Below are positions 50,601 through 57,890 of a stretch of 64,000 nucleotides of DNA, piece by piece. This DNA is from Alphaproteobacteria bacterium (GTDB taxonomy: Bacteria; Myxococcota_A; UBA796; GCA-2862545). Under the pieces are notes generated by a model. The model worked only from the letters and a program-made list of their open reading frames with translations, was not told the origin of the DNA and made no database searches. Numbering within the stretch: position 1 is the stretch's first letter; each line of letters starts with the position of its first letter. The DNA lies in NCBI GenBank assembly GCA_020632925.1, contig JACKER010000021.1, positions 62,001-126,000 of the forward strand, in the 5' to 3' direction. The position numbers and the translations under genes are program-made.

Positions 50601-50992
50601 CCGTGGGCGCTCACCAGCACGTCGTCGTACCCGTCGCCGTCCACATCACCCGCCGACGAGACCTGGCCGAGCCACTCTTCCAACCCGGAGCCCGTGATCG
50701 ACCACGCCGGTGCCGAGGACAGACCCGCCGCCGATCCGAGGTAGAGGACCGCAGACCCCGCGTTCGACGCCGGGACGTCGGAGGTGGGATCGCCGAGCAG
50801 CACGTCGTCGTACCCGTCCCCGTTCACGTCGCCGGCGGGCTTCGAGATCCAGGCGCCGGGCGTGCTCCAGTCGGGGACGGTGACCAGCCTGGCCTGCTGG
50901 TCGGGGGAGCGGGTGGCGCCATCCGACGACGTCACGGGCGCGCAGCCGACGAGGCACAGCGCGGCCAGGGGTTGGGCGATGCGGGGGGACAT
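47684..50992 (-). CDS. FG-GAP propeller / thrombospondin type 3 lipoprotein (copy 2)
   Basis: 1102 residues from ATG 50992, chosen because it gives the signal MSPRIAQPLAALCLVGC that matches copy 1. A start 225 nt upstream would add non-homologous sequence and run into the palindrome region. The architecture is identical to that of copy 1: first propeller, thrombospondin type 3/Ig-like spacer, second propeller and the same C-terminus. Several stretches of DNA are essentially identical (for example the first 90 nt of the mature part and the calcium-loop spacer), others differ by many substitutions, a pattern fitting duplication with gene conversion. A 16-bp palindrome 72 nt upstream may control the pair. 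Confidence 0.88.
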   Translation of the reverse strand: MSPRIAQPLAALCLVGCAPVTSSDGATRSPDQQARLVTVPDWSTPGAWISKPAGDVNGDGYDDVLLGDPTSDVPASNAGSAVLYLGSAAGLSSAPAWSITGSGLEEWLGQVSSAGDVDGDGYDDVLVSAHGASLYGEYNEGIVWLYRGGPAGLSAAPAWTLEGNAAYAGLGLYLAAAGDVDGDGYDDVLISGPGDALGLYRGGPGGLPAVPDWTITGQGTDRLGMVVGEPSDFDGDGYDDVVLGLQSGDRAVRVYMGSPTGLPALPVLTWEGGEGTGFGYSLAVGDLDGDGIDDLAIGSPNQDAGFVEVHRGAAAGLSPQPTWTLYPEPDDWSFAFHMACAGDVDGDGDDDLVIGSFHFGAVYLGSAMGPISTPALTRETEVPDVASAGDVNGDGYADVLIPYGTYLGGMESPEVFEGRPLSDLDADGIPDVIDVCPGRSNPDQRDLDDDGTGDVCDAPELAIGGTVVHGGTVDLVASGVGVGEQVEFWAAVGAGGAGPCPPNLGGLCLDLGASAAPVGSAIAGSDGVATLTASVPGLVVADGAYVVQAAIRRGAGGSGSVRSPVVAVDPYLDWDGDGLLDATEGLLGTDPTSADTDGDGLSDLDEFGTSHLDPTSADSDGDGVDDGVDVCLAGDDLLDVDADGVPDACDACPSDADPGQADADGDGLGDVCEGSPLSAPTLLSAPGLDVAFGHSLAGAGDVNGDGYDDVIVGAPATETQPGDHEGAAVVYLGGPSGLSVVPAWGTLGDRYASLGWSVDGVGDVNGDGYDDVAAIGSGGAYARALVYLGGPGGPVSAAAWSYYGGFECRRIGGGGDVDGDGYDEVLVGCRDSTQGTLALFPGGPAGPSATPSWTWSGSSYIDQPTFSAGDVNGDGYGDLLVGEIGWAEPSVDDHRGRVSLFLGSPAGLGAEPVWRAVGSPYDALGTAVAIGDVDGDGYGDVLAGSVPYTSRSMPASVQLWFGTPLGVRADPVLLSDGYDGSDFGFSLDTADVNGDGYDDVVVGAPATSHPQREEGATLVYLGSPDGPRPTAAWQHESNVAAQPAAWPSYGVERVDYGGVVASAGDIDGDGLEDVLIDARGYEYTLAGQAGVGLIYVHLGQVP

Positions 50993-51063
50993 CCTGCCTC
51001 CGAGCCCCGAGGATAGGACGCCGACCACCGACCGTCGCCGCGATCCGACCGGCGAGACCAACT

Positions 51064-51079
51064 TGGGACAATTGTCCCA
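51064..51079. promoter_or_regulatory. 16-bp perfect palindrome upstream of FG-GAP pair
   Basis: TGGGACAATTGTCCCA is perfectly symmetric and lies 72-87 bp upstream of the ATG at 50992 and directly after the stop of the gene at 51081. A hairpin with no loop is a poor terminator, so an operator for a dimeric regulator is more likely. There is no matching regulator gene in the window. Confidence 0.5.
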
Positions 51080-51080
51080 G

Positions 51081-52610
51081 CTAGCGGTAGCGCTCGACCA
51101 GGGCCTGGACGGTGGGGACCAGGGGCGGCAGGTGCGCCCAGGGGTCCCCGTCGCGGCCGAGCCCCGCGCGGATCGGGAGCTCGGGGTGCCGCTCGCGGAC
51201 GTGGTCGACGAACACACCGCCCATGCGGCCCATGCGCTCGAGGTTGTCGACGACGCAGCGCCCGATGCCCTCCGCGAGGTCCTCGCCCTCCGCGGACAAG
51301 CGCTCCAGCACCTCCTCCACGCGCGTCGCGAGCGCGGGGTCGTCCACGGTCAGCGCCAGCTCCGGGGTGCCGCGGTCGTCCATCAGGTTGCGGATGCGCT
51401 CGTCCATCGTGATGCCCGCCGACGGCACCCGCCCCGCCATCGAGCACACGATCGCGTGGTACCGCGAGGACAGCAGCACGGACGCCCGGCGCAGCACGCT
51501 CACCATCTCGTACATGTCGTGCTCGTCGGACACGATCACCGGCGCGCCGATCCGCTCCGAGAGCCCCTCGCAGGCGCCGCGGTCCAGCGCCTCCATGCCG
51601 ACGATCACCGGGAAGACGGCGCGACGGGACGCGAACGCCCGGTACCCCTTCGCGATGGCGTCGAGGTACGTCTTCTGCCGCCGATCGACCTCGTCGCCCG
51701 AGGCGTGGAAGTAGACCGAGCTGTAGTGCGCCTGGTCGTACGCCCCGGTCGCGAGCCGCGCGACGGCCTTCGCGACGCTCGGCTTCACCGGCCACCAGAA
51801 CGGGTGGATCGGGCAGAGCACCACCACCGGCGTGCGTCCGTCCCAGCCGAGCGAGCGCAGCAGGGTCTCGCCGACCTCGGGGGCCGCGGGCTCGAAGGTC
51901 CAGGCCGTGTCCGTGCCGCTCTCCGTCGGGACCCCGAGCGCCTCGAGCACGTCGCGGCTCTGCTCGTTGCGGCACAGGATCAGCGCGTCCCGGCAGGTCC
52001 GGCGCACGAGCCGCTCGAGCCCCGGGTCCATCCCGCCCGCCTCGCCGCCGTAGCCCACCGCCAGCTTGTTCTCGGCCACGGCGCAGCCCAGCGCGCCCAC
52101 CATGAACGTCGAGAGCGCGTTCGCGAACTTCGACTTGAACATGCTGCCTTCGCACGCGATCACGCCGTGCACGTCGTGCACCGTGTCGGCCACGAAGCGC
52201 GGGTAGATCTGCGGCAGCTGGAGCTGCGTGGTCCGCCGGAAGTACCCGCGGGTGCGCTTGGGATCGAGGGTCGTGATCGACAGCTCGCACCAGCGGTCGG
52301 TCAGCAGGTGGCGGATCTGGCGGATCATCTCCTCGACCCGCACGTCGGCCCCGGTGTTGCGGGTGCCCGCGTAGCCCGCGAACCAGAGCTTGAGCGGCTC
52401 GCCGGGCCGCCAGCGCGCACCGGGCTCCACCGCGTAGCGCGCGGCCGAGAGCTCGATGGTCGCCGCCATCGACGCCATCAGCGCCGCGTCGGTGTCGAGC
52501 GCGTCGCGCACCTGGGTCGCCGCCTTCTTCGCGCGGTCCCACCAGGCCCGCAGCGGACGTTCCTCCTCGACCGCCTGCGCCTCCACGAGCTCCCCGTCCG
52601 TCGCGACCAC
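51081..52610 (-). CDS. Polysaccharide pyruvyl transferase family protein
   Basis: 509 residues. The N-terminal half has the family opening GYAGTRNTGADVRVEEMI, analogous to the G-x-x-G-x-N-x-G-D of pyruvyl transferases, and the C-terminal part the signature SSRYHAIVCSMAGRVPSAGI plus a following MDERI. These enzymes add pyruvate ketals to cell-surface sugars using phosphoenolpyruvate. A helical N-terminal extension of about 50 residues is unusual. Start GTG at 52610 lies 12 nt after a 20-bp palindrome identical to the one before the enoyl-CoA hydratase operon. Another GTG two codons later is possible. The stop is 1 bp from a second palindrome. Confidence 0.8.
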   Translation of the reverse strand: MVATDGELVEAQAVEEERPLRAWWDRAKKAATQVRDALDTDAALMASMAATIELSAARYAVEPGARWRPGEPLKLWFAGYAGTRNTGADVRVEEMIRQIRHLLTDRWCELSITTLDPKRTRGYFRRTTQLQLPQIYPRFVADTVHDVHGVIACEGSMFKSKFANALSTFMVGALGCAVAENKLAVGYGGEAGGMDPGLERLVRRTCRDALILCRNEQSRDVLEALGVPTESGTDTAWTFEPAAPEVGETLLRSLGWDGRTPVVVLCPIHPFWWPVKPSVAKAVARLATGAYDQAHYSSVYFHASGDEVDRRQKTYLDAIAKGYRAFASRRAVFPVIVGMEALDRGACEGLSERIGAPVIVSDEHDMYEMVSVLRRASVLLSSRYHAIVCSMAGRVPSAGITMDERIRNLMDDRGTPELALTVDDPALATRVEEVLERLSAEGEDLAEGIGRCVVDNLERMGRMGGVFVDHVRERHPELPIRAGLGRDGDPWAHLPPLVPTVQALVERYR

Positions 52611-52621
52611 GCATCCCCCAA

Positions 52622-52641
52622 TAGACTGACATGTCAGTCTA
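52622..52641. promoter_or_regulatory. Second copy of the 20-bp palindromic operator
   Basis: Identical to 17093-17112. With flanks, 29 bp (52618-52646) match 17088-17116 in reverse orientation, including the TTGG just before the coding sequence. It lies 11 nt before the GTG at 52610. The gap to the upstream gene's stop (52650) is only 8 bp, so the palindrome was placed or preserved independently of that gene. Confidence 0.75.
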
Positions 52642-52649
52642 ACGCGACC

Positions 52650-53858
52650 TCAGGAGAGCGGAGCCGGAAGCGCCTCCCCACGCAAGAACGACCGGAGGTC
52701 CTGGTACAGCACGCCGGCCGGCAGCGCGGGCGCCAGCGTGTCCGAGCTCAGCACCACGCGCGGGTGGTGGTCGTCGATGGCCGCGAAGCCTCGCACCTCC
52801 CGCGCGACGGTCTCGGGCGCGTCCATCCGCCAGGCCACCTGGACGTAGGCCCGCCGGTCTCCACGCTCCGCGACGAAGTCGATCTCCCACTCGTCGCGGC
52901 CCGACGCGGCACTCCTGCCTGCCGACACCCGGTACCCCCGCCGGCGGAGCTCCAGGAACACCAGGTTCTCGGCCACCGCGTTCGGGGGCGCCTGTCGGCC
53001 GAGCAGGGCCACGAACAGCCCGGTGTCGCCGAGGTAGTACTTCGCGCCCACCTCGAGGTGGCGCTTGGCGCCAAAGTCCCAGCGCGGCACGCGGTGCGCG
53101 AGGAACGCCGCGACCAGATGGTCCAGGTAGCCCTGCACGGTGTCGACCGTGACCGACAGCCGCTGCGACTTGAGGAAGCGCGCGATCGATGACGGGCTCA
53201 GCGGCGTCCCGACCGTCTCCGCCAGGTAGCGCGCGAGCCGCTGTAGCAGGGCCACGTTGCGGATGTGGAAGCGGGCGACCACGTCCTTGAGCAGGATCGA
53301 GTCGAACACCCCCTCGAGGTAGGGCCCGACGAGCTCGGGGCGCCAGTCGAGGACGGCCAGCCCGGGCATCCCACCCCAGGCGAGGAACGCGTCGTACGCA
53401 CCCGCGCGCTCGGCCGGCCAGAAGGCCTCGAACTCCGCCAGCCCGAGTGGCCACACGGGGATCTCGACGTACCGACCGGTGAGGTGCGTCGCCAGCTCGG
53501 TCGACAGCAGGTCCGCGTTGGAGCCGGTGAGCCACACCTCCCAGCCCTGGTTGAGCAGCGAGGGCGCCAGCCGCTCCCACGCCTCCACCATCTGGACCTC
53601 GTCGATCAGCACGGCGCCCGGCTCCCGCTCGCGCAGGGCGGCGTGGAGCGCCCCGGCCGGGCGGAGCCCGTCGTTGTCCAGGAGCTCCATGTCGAACAAC
53701 AGCACGCGGTCCCGAGGGAGTCCGGCCGCGACGAGGGCGTCCGCAGTCTGGCGGAGCAGCACGCTCTTCCCGCTCCGTCGGATGCCCGTGAACACCTTGA
53801 TCACGGGACGCCGGATCCAGCTTCGGACATACTCGGCATAGATGGGTCGCTGGCGCAT
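52650..53858 (-). CDS. AAA_14/DUF4143-type P-loop ATPase
   Basis: 402 residues. Walker A is GIRRSGKSVLLRQ (about 25-37), Walker B is AVLIDEVQMV (about 82), and LTGSNADLL (about 109) forms the sensor region. The C-terminal DUF4143 part (about 215-380) shows KYYLGDTGLFVALLG, AENLVFLELRRRGY and the EWEIDFVAERG motif, a PD-(D/E)XK-like remnant. The family is widespread, often in mobile or defence settings, and its substrate is unknown. A TATATT hexamer 8 nt before the ATG (minus strand, 53872-53867), flanked by TTCGA/TCGAA arms, is the probable promoter. It is in the same orientation as the pyruvyl transferase gene, 39 bp downstream. Confidence 0.88.
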   Translation of the reverse strand: MRQRPIYAEYVRSWIRRPVIKVFTGIRRSGKSVLLRQTADALVAAGLPRDRVLLFDMELLDNDGLRPAGALHAALREREPGAVLIDEVQMVEAWERLAPSLLNQGWEVWLTGSNADLLSTELATHLTGRYVEIPVWPLGLAEFEAFWPAERAGAYDAFLAWGGMPGLAVLDWRPELVGPYLEGVFDSILLKDVVARFHIRNVALLQRLARYLAETVGTPLSPSSIARFLKSQRLSVTVDTVQGYLDHLVAAFLAHRVPRWDFGAKRHLEVGAKYYLGDTGLFVALLGRQAPPNAVAENLVFLELRRRGYRVSAGRSAASGRDEWEIDFVAERGDRRAYVQVAWRMDAPETVAREVRGFAAIDDHHPRVVLSSDTLAPALPAGVLYQDLRSFLRGEALPAPLS

Positions 53859-53861
53859 GAT

Positions 53862-53877
53862 TTCGAATATAGTCGAA
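53862..53877 (-). promoter_or_regulatory. Promoter/inverted repeat of the DUF4143 ATPase gene
   Basis: TTCGA (53862-53866) and TCGAA (53873-53877) are inverted arms around a core that reads TATATT on the minus strand (53872-53867). TATATT ends 8 nt before the ATG at 53858. No ribosome-binding site separates them, so the transcript is probably leaderless. Confidence 0.4.
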
Positions 53878-54002
53878 TCTGTCCGCCGATGGGGCTCGTC
53901 TCGAATCTCCCGATATCGGCCAGACGCGACCCATCGGTACCATGTTCAGGACGCCACCGTCGTCCTCAGCCACCTTCTTCACTTTTCGGTGGACAGGATC
54001 GA

Positions 54003-54015
54003 GGGGGGGGGGGGG
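54003..54015 (+). repeat. Homopolymeric G13 tract in front of the zincin operon
   Basis: Thirteen consecutive G residues end 12 nt before the ATG at 54028, in the 169-bp gap between two divergent genes. Poly-G tracts of this length are prone to slipped-strand length change and are often phase-variable promoters or coding switches. Confidence 0.6.
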
Positions 54016-54027
54016 TAGACAGGGTCC

Positions 54028-54624
54028 ATGTCCACGCTGCCACCTGGCCGGTTCATCCCTCGCGATCGCGTCCATGCGCTCGCGGACGCCGTCGACGTCG
54101 ATCCGGGGGCCCATCGCCAGGCGATCCTGCGCATCCGGCGAAAGCACGCGCGGCTCATGCGGTACGTCGACGCCGCGGAGCTCGGACGAGACGACGTCCG
54201 GGACCTCTGCCGCTACCTCGTCGCGGTCGCGGTCCGGGTCCTCGAGTCCGAGGGACGTCTCCGCGCACCGTCCCGCCACGACCTGACGGCGGCCGAGGAC
54301 CGTGTCCGTCCGCTGGTGGGCGACGTGCTCCCCCTCCGGCCCGGAGCCACCGACGCCGCCCGAGCGGTCGCCCGCGCACAACCGCACCTCCTCGACGAGG
54401 CGCTCGACGCCCTGTTCGAGTGGCCCGGAGCGTCCGTCGCGGACGACGCCGAGAAGGTCTGCGTCTACCTCGTGTTGTGGGTCGTCGTCGAGGCGCTCGA
54501 CGCCTGCTGGACCCCTCCCGCGCGGTTCGTGGGCGACGCGACCTATGTCCGCGTCCACGTCCCGGCGCCACCCGTCTTCCCAGATCCCATCCCCGACTCA
54601 CAGGAGGTCTCCCATGTCGTGTAG
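54028..54624 (+). CDS. Uncharacterised protein, first gene of accessory operon
   Basis: 198 residues, not recognised. It is helical and Arg-rich at the N-terminus (QAILRIRRKHARLMRY), with Leu/Val helices in the centre and a Pro-rich tail. No signal peptide. The ATG lies 12 nt downstream of the G13 tract, so translation or transcription could vary with tract length. It overlaps the next gene by 11 nt, and both belong to an operon with a zincin-like protein and a lipoprotein. The sequence has no counterpart elsewhere in the window. Confidence 0.6.
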   Translation: MSTLPPGRFIPRDRVHALADAVDVDPGAHRQAILRIRRKHARLMRYVDAAELGRDDVRDLCRYLVAVAVRVLESEGRLRAPSRHDLTAAEDRVRPLVGDVLPLRPGATDAARAVARAQPHLLDEALDALFEWPGASVADDAEKVCVYLVLWVVVEALDACWTPPARFVGDATYVRVHVPAPPVFPDPIPDSQEVSHVV

Positions 54625-55402
54625 CAAGATCCTCAACCCCCGCGGTGACGTCATCGCCGTCTATGGCACCGGCCTCCGGTACACCTGGCTCACACCCTGG
54701 ATGGTCGCCCACGGCATCTCGGCGGCCGACGCGTTGATCAACCTGCAGAACGTCACCGGCAACTTCCAGTGCAAGCCCTGCTACCAGACCGCCGAGGTCC
54801 TGCAGCGGTACCCGGATACGCCCGCCGTCTTCCCCTCCGCCAGCTACACCAGCACCGAGGGGAACAACCACTTCCGCCAGTCCACCACGCTCACCGGCAA
54901 GTTCTGGGTCCGCTTCGGGGTCGCCGCCAACAACACCAGCGGCGCCACCCTCGGGAGCGCCGAGGTCGAGCTGCAGACCTCCGTCTCGCAGTGCGGACAG
55001 CAGATCGGCACCGGCATGGTCACCATCAACGCCGGCATGATCTCCGGGACGGACATCAACTACTTCACGATCACCGACTTCTCGCCTACGATCGGGCTGG
55101 ACGAGATCATGGCGGCCTTCGTGGTGATGGACAACGAGTCGGACTACCTCGAGTACCAGCTGGTGTGCCGCTCGGCGAACGACCCGCGGGCGCCCAACGC
55201 GTGGCAGACCATGGAGACGGCGTGGGCGAACCCCGCTTCCGGGAACTCCAAGCGCAACACGGGTGCGCTGTCCGCTCCGGCCGGCGCCAACGTGAGCACC
55301 AACTTCCTGATCCAGATCGGCGTTGCGGTTCGGAAGAAGTCCGGGGCTGGCGGCAACCCGCGCGCCGAGATCCATGCCGTGGTGGCCCGAAGCAATGCCT
55401 GA
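54614..55402 (+). CDS. Uncharacterised beta-rich protein
   Basis: 262 residues from ATG 54614, placed by AGGAGG at 54602-54607. The protein is beta-strand-rich with many Ser, Thr and Asn residues and four Cys, including the tight FQCKPCYQ. It starts MSCSKILNPRGDVIAVYGTG with no signal peptide. It resembles bacterial structural or binding modules, though no family is assigned. Its stop overlaps the start of the zincin gene by 8 nt. Length and composition fit a secreted or injected partner of the metalloprotease-like protein. Confidence 0.6.
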   Translation: MSCSKILNPRGDVIAVYGTGLRYTWLTPWMVAHGISAADALINLQNVTGNFQCKPCYQTAEVLQRYPDTPAVFPSASYTSTEGNNHFRQSTTLTGKFWVRFGVAANNTSGATLGSAEVELQTSVSQCGQQIGTGMVTINAGMISGTDINYFTITDFSPTIGLDEIMAAFVVMDNESDYLEYQLVCRSANDPRAPNAWQTMETAWANPASGNSKRNTGALSAPAGANVSTNFLIQIGVAVRKKSGAGGNPRAEIHAVVARSNA

Positions 55403-56762
55403 TCCCTCGGCGATGCGTCGTGCCTTCACGGGGCCCGGGTTCGAGGACGGCGAGATGCGAGCCACGATCGATCGATCCGCGATCGAACAGGCGTGGCGGC
55501 AGTTCGCCGCGAACAACCCAATCGATGATCCCTTCTGGAAGAACCCACCCTACGTGGGCGGCCGACCTCCGGCGAACGCCCGCGGCGAGGGGGAAAGCGC
55601 TGGATTCGGCTGGGGACCGATGTGGGATATCTTCCATCCCTCGAGCGACCTGCTCTTTCACAAGGCCGGCGCCTACCTGCAACGGATACCCATCGACGAG
55701 ATCGACATCCCCATCGGCGATGGGGCAAGGCCCCACGACACACCTTTTTCGTCACACCCATGTATCGGCTTTCAGTCCATCGAGCCGCCACCCTATGACT
55801 ACCACATCCATCCGATCACGAGGGGATGCTTCGAGGATCAGTTTCCTGGGCTGACGACCTGGCCCGACACCCCCTGCGCCGCTCCCTGCACCCAGGTTCG
55901 CTACGACCCCTCATGCGATCACTTTCCGAGCAGCAGCGAGAAGGCTTTCATCTCCTCGATCGTCCCGATCAGGCCCCTGCCCGCCTATGCTTGCGCGCAG
56001 AGAAGCATGATCGAGCTCACGTCCTCCAATGAGAATCCCAACTTCGTCGACTTCGTCCATGCCGCTGTGGCGTTACTCTTCGCCAACATCGACCTCATGG
56101 AGTGGAGCGCTTGCCAGCCTACCTACTGGTCATGGAAGTTCGAACCTCCGAACGGTCCCATCACCTCCGAATCCCCCCACGCTGGAGGTTTTGGCTACTC
56201 GCGAACCGACTACCTCGATTGTGTGATGTCGCTCTTCTCGGGATCGAAGACGATCTATCTGATCGAGAACTTTCCGCCACAGACCGACCCCAGTAGAGCC
56301 CCCACCGGTGGTACCACCAAGAAGAACGACCTACGTCCGTGGGATCACCCTGGTGTGGTCATTCCCCAGCACCCATGGCTGAACCGCCTCCGGAAATTCA
56401 GGCAGGGAGGTGAGGTCGGGATGTGCGCCATGACCGACCTTGCAGGTACCATCCTGCACGAGCTGTTGCATCTTTGTGATCCCGGACCGCTGGAGCGAGA
56501 TCCATCAGTTCAAGACGACAATCTCCAACCGCACGTGGCGTTCGACTGTCACGCGGATGACCTGCAGGACTTTCTCGTCGGCGAGACCTGCTGCTGGAAC
56601 ATCCAGAACATGGCCGCCAACAACCTGACCTACGCACTCGCAGAGCGCTTACCGTGCATGGCAGGGACGTGTCAGCGCACTGATCGCTTCGCCGGCAGCC
56701 ATTACTACAAGGGGCATGCCAGGACAGCCACCCACGATCTCTCGACGAGTCGGCCGCCATGA
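55395..56762 (+). CDS. Zincin-like protein with HELLH motif
   Basis: 455 residues without signal peptide. The motif TILHELLHLCDP holds HELLH (His355, Glu356, His359), the zinc-binding and catalytic residues of zincin metallopeptidases; the third ligand is not obvious, with D or H residues in the following 40. Base composition is lower in GC than its neighbours, and the sequence is rich in Cys, Pro and aromatics, which hints at horizontal acquisition. The ATG overlaps the upstream stop and its own stop overlaps the lipoprotein start (ATGA). Protein or peptide cleavage is inferred from the motif only. Confidence 0.62.
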   Translation: MPDPSAMRRAFTGPGFEDGEMRATIDRSAIEQAWRQFAANNPIDDPFWKNPPYVGGRPPANARGEGESAGFGWGPMWDIFHPSSDLLFHKAGAYLQRIPIDEIDIPIGDGARPHDTPFSSHPCIGFQSIEPPPYDYHIHPITRGCFEDQFPGLTTWPDTPCAAPCTQVRYDPSCDHFPSSSEKAFISSIVPIRPLPAYACAQRSMIELTSSNENPNFVDFVHAAVALLFANIDLMEWSACQPTYWSWKFEPPNGPITSESPHAGGFGYSRTDYLDCVMSLFSGSKTIYLIENFPPQTDPSRAPTGGTTKKNDLRPWDHPGVVIPQHPWLNRLRKFRQGGEVGMCAMTDLAGTILHELLHLCDPGPLERDPSVQDDNLQPHVAFDCHADDLQDFLVGETCCWNIQNMAANNLTYALAERLPCMAGTCQRTDRFAGSHYYKGHARTATHDLSTSRPP

Positions 56763-57388
56763 TTGCGTTTCTCCTCGCATGCAACGGGTGTGGCGGCGAC
56801 ACGAGCCACACCGCCACGAGCCAGACGAGCGACACCGCCGCGAGCAGCACGGGGGACACGGCCGGCCACCACTCCGACGACACTGGACCCTGCGGAGCCG
56901 TCGTCGCGCCGGAGGGCGATGTGTGTTGGGCCAACACCGACATCGCGGGAACACGTATCGAGGAGACCTGCGAGCAGGACGCAGACCATCCTTTCCGGTG
57001 CCTCGTGGACGGCACGATGCAGGACATCTGCCCGGCGATGCTCGGCCTCGACGCTGCAGCCCCCTGCCCGGAGATCGATGGTTTTCGCGCGGCCGGATTC
57101 GTCGACACCGGACGTTGCGCATTGGCCGACGGGAGACAGGTCACGGTGCTCACCCATGGTCCACCCCTGGTGTCCATGCCCGATCCCTTCTGGCTCGTCT
57201 ACGCGGCTGAGGCCGTCTTCGATGATGCCACGGGGGCTCCGATCTGGCTCCGGGCCTACGACACCGACTGGGAGCACTACTACTCCAGTCCAGATGACTA
57301 CTGGTTCTGCTGCAGCACTACGCGCACATGGGATGCGGTCTGGGGCGACTACGTATTCGTCGACTGCGCCTGGCCCGGCTCCCCCTGA
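56759..57388 (+). CDS. Short lipoprotein, unknown
   Basis: 209 residues with a very short lipoprotein signal (MIAFLLACNGCGG, lipobox LLAC, Cys8), then a Thr/Ser/Asp-rich spacer with SDTAASSTGDTAG-type stretches, and a Cys-rich domain of about 150 residues (eight or more Cys, WFCCST near the end). Disulfide-stabilised surface domain likely. The ATG overlaps the preceding stop by 4 nt. A broken copy of its first 130 nt lies at 57528-57672. Function unknown; it is the last intact gene of the zincin operon. Confidence 0.65.
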   Translation: MIAFLLACNGCGGDTSHTATSQTSDTAASSTGDTAGHHSDDTGPCGAVVAPEGDVCWANTDIAGTRIEETCEQDADHPFRCLVDGTMQDICPAMLGLDAAAPCPEIDGFRAAGFVDTGRCALADGRQVTVLTHGPPLVSMPDPFWLVYAAEAVFDDATGAPIWLRAYDTDWEHYYSSPDDYWFCCSTTRTWDAVWGDYVFVDCAWPGSP

Positions 57389-57399
57389 TGAGCTGCTGG

Positions 57400-57482
57400 C
57401 CTGGACCCTGGACGCCCGCCGCCTCACCGTCATCGACGGGCCGAGAGAGTGGACGTGGGACGAGGCGGTGACGTGGCCCTGA
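57400..57482 (+). pseudogene. 3'-fragment of the macroglobulin-like gene
   Basis: 83 bp matching the last 83 bp of the gene ending at 60041 (59959-60041) at roughly nine of ten bases, including the stop region. The residues WTLD-x-x-RLTVI-x-GPREWTW are readable in one frame. The upstream part of the gene is absent here. Confidence 0.75.
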
Positions 57483-57527
57483 CCCACCGGCACCGCGGCC
57501 AGTCCTCGGTGGACTGCCCGTCCGCCC

Positions 57528-57672
57528 CCTCCACGAGTCGATCGACATGATCGCGTTCTCCTCGCATGCAACGGGTATGGCGGTGACACGAGTCACACCA
57601 CCACGAGCACGGGCGACACGCCGCAAGCAGCACCGGGGAGACGGCCGGCCACCACTCCGACGACACTGGACT
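57528..57672 (+). pseudogene. 5'-fragment of the lipoprotein gene
   Basis: This copies the first 130 nt of the gene at 56759 plus its upstream context (CACGAGTCGATCGAC before ATGATC). One T is missing in the signal region (GCGTTCTCC against GCGTTTCTCC), which shifts frame, and a small deletion follows in the Thr-rich stretch. The coding sequence is not recoverable. Confidence 0.72.
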
Positions 57673-57890
57673 CACGCTCGAGCGCACAGAGACGTCTGCC
57701 CCAGTCACGCCGCCCTCGCGCACCTTGGGGTGCTCCCGCCTCATGGCGACCCGACCGCCGCCAGGACGGTGCAACCAACACACGCCGATCACACCCCTGT
57801 TCCTCATGGAGCCGCGGCGTCGTGTTCTCCTGTCATACAGCAAATCACAACGATGAACTACCTCCCACGGCACGTGTGGTAGGCGGGACC

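Larger units (their letters stand above)
44387..50992 (-). repeat. Tandem duplication of a 3.3-kb gene
   Basis: The two halves (44387-47668 and 47684-50992) are direct repeats with alternating near-identical and diverged blocks, separated by a 15-bp spacer. Near-identity is clearest at the gene ends and in the thrombospondin type 3 spacer. Confidence 0.85.
57389..57890. other. 502-bp region without an intact gene
   Basis: The segment contains two gene fragments listed separately and about 215 bp (57673-57890) in which I see no gene, hairpin or repeat. It lies between the lipoprotein gene and the alpha-2-macroglobulin-like gene. Confidence 0.6.

Noticed and set aside
44387..50992. Repeated GTCGTCGTACCCGTCGCC units as a CRISPR array
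   Set aside because: The units encode DGDGYDD calcium loops in frame and are separated by coding sequence of variable length; they are not identical repeats with unique spacers.
44405..51016. Uninterrupted plus-strand reading frame of about 2200 codons
   Set aside because: It is antisense to the two FG-GAP genes. Its repetitive HVAV/PVAVHV sequence is the complement of the calcium-loop repeats, a usual artefact in very GC-rich DNA.
57547..57882. 111-codon reading frame as a gene
   Set aside because: It follows a decayed copy of the lipoprotein gene; after the frameshift it is non-homologous and Arg/His/Pro-rich, without a start signal.
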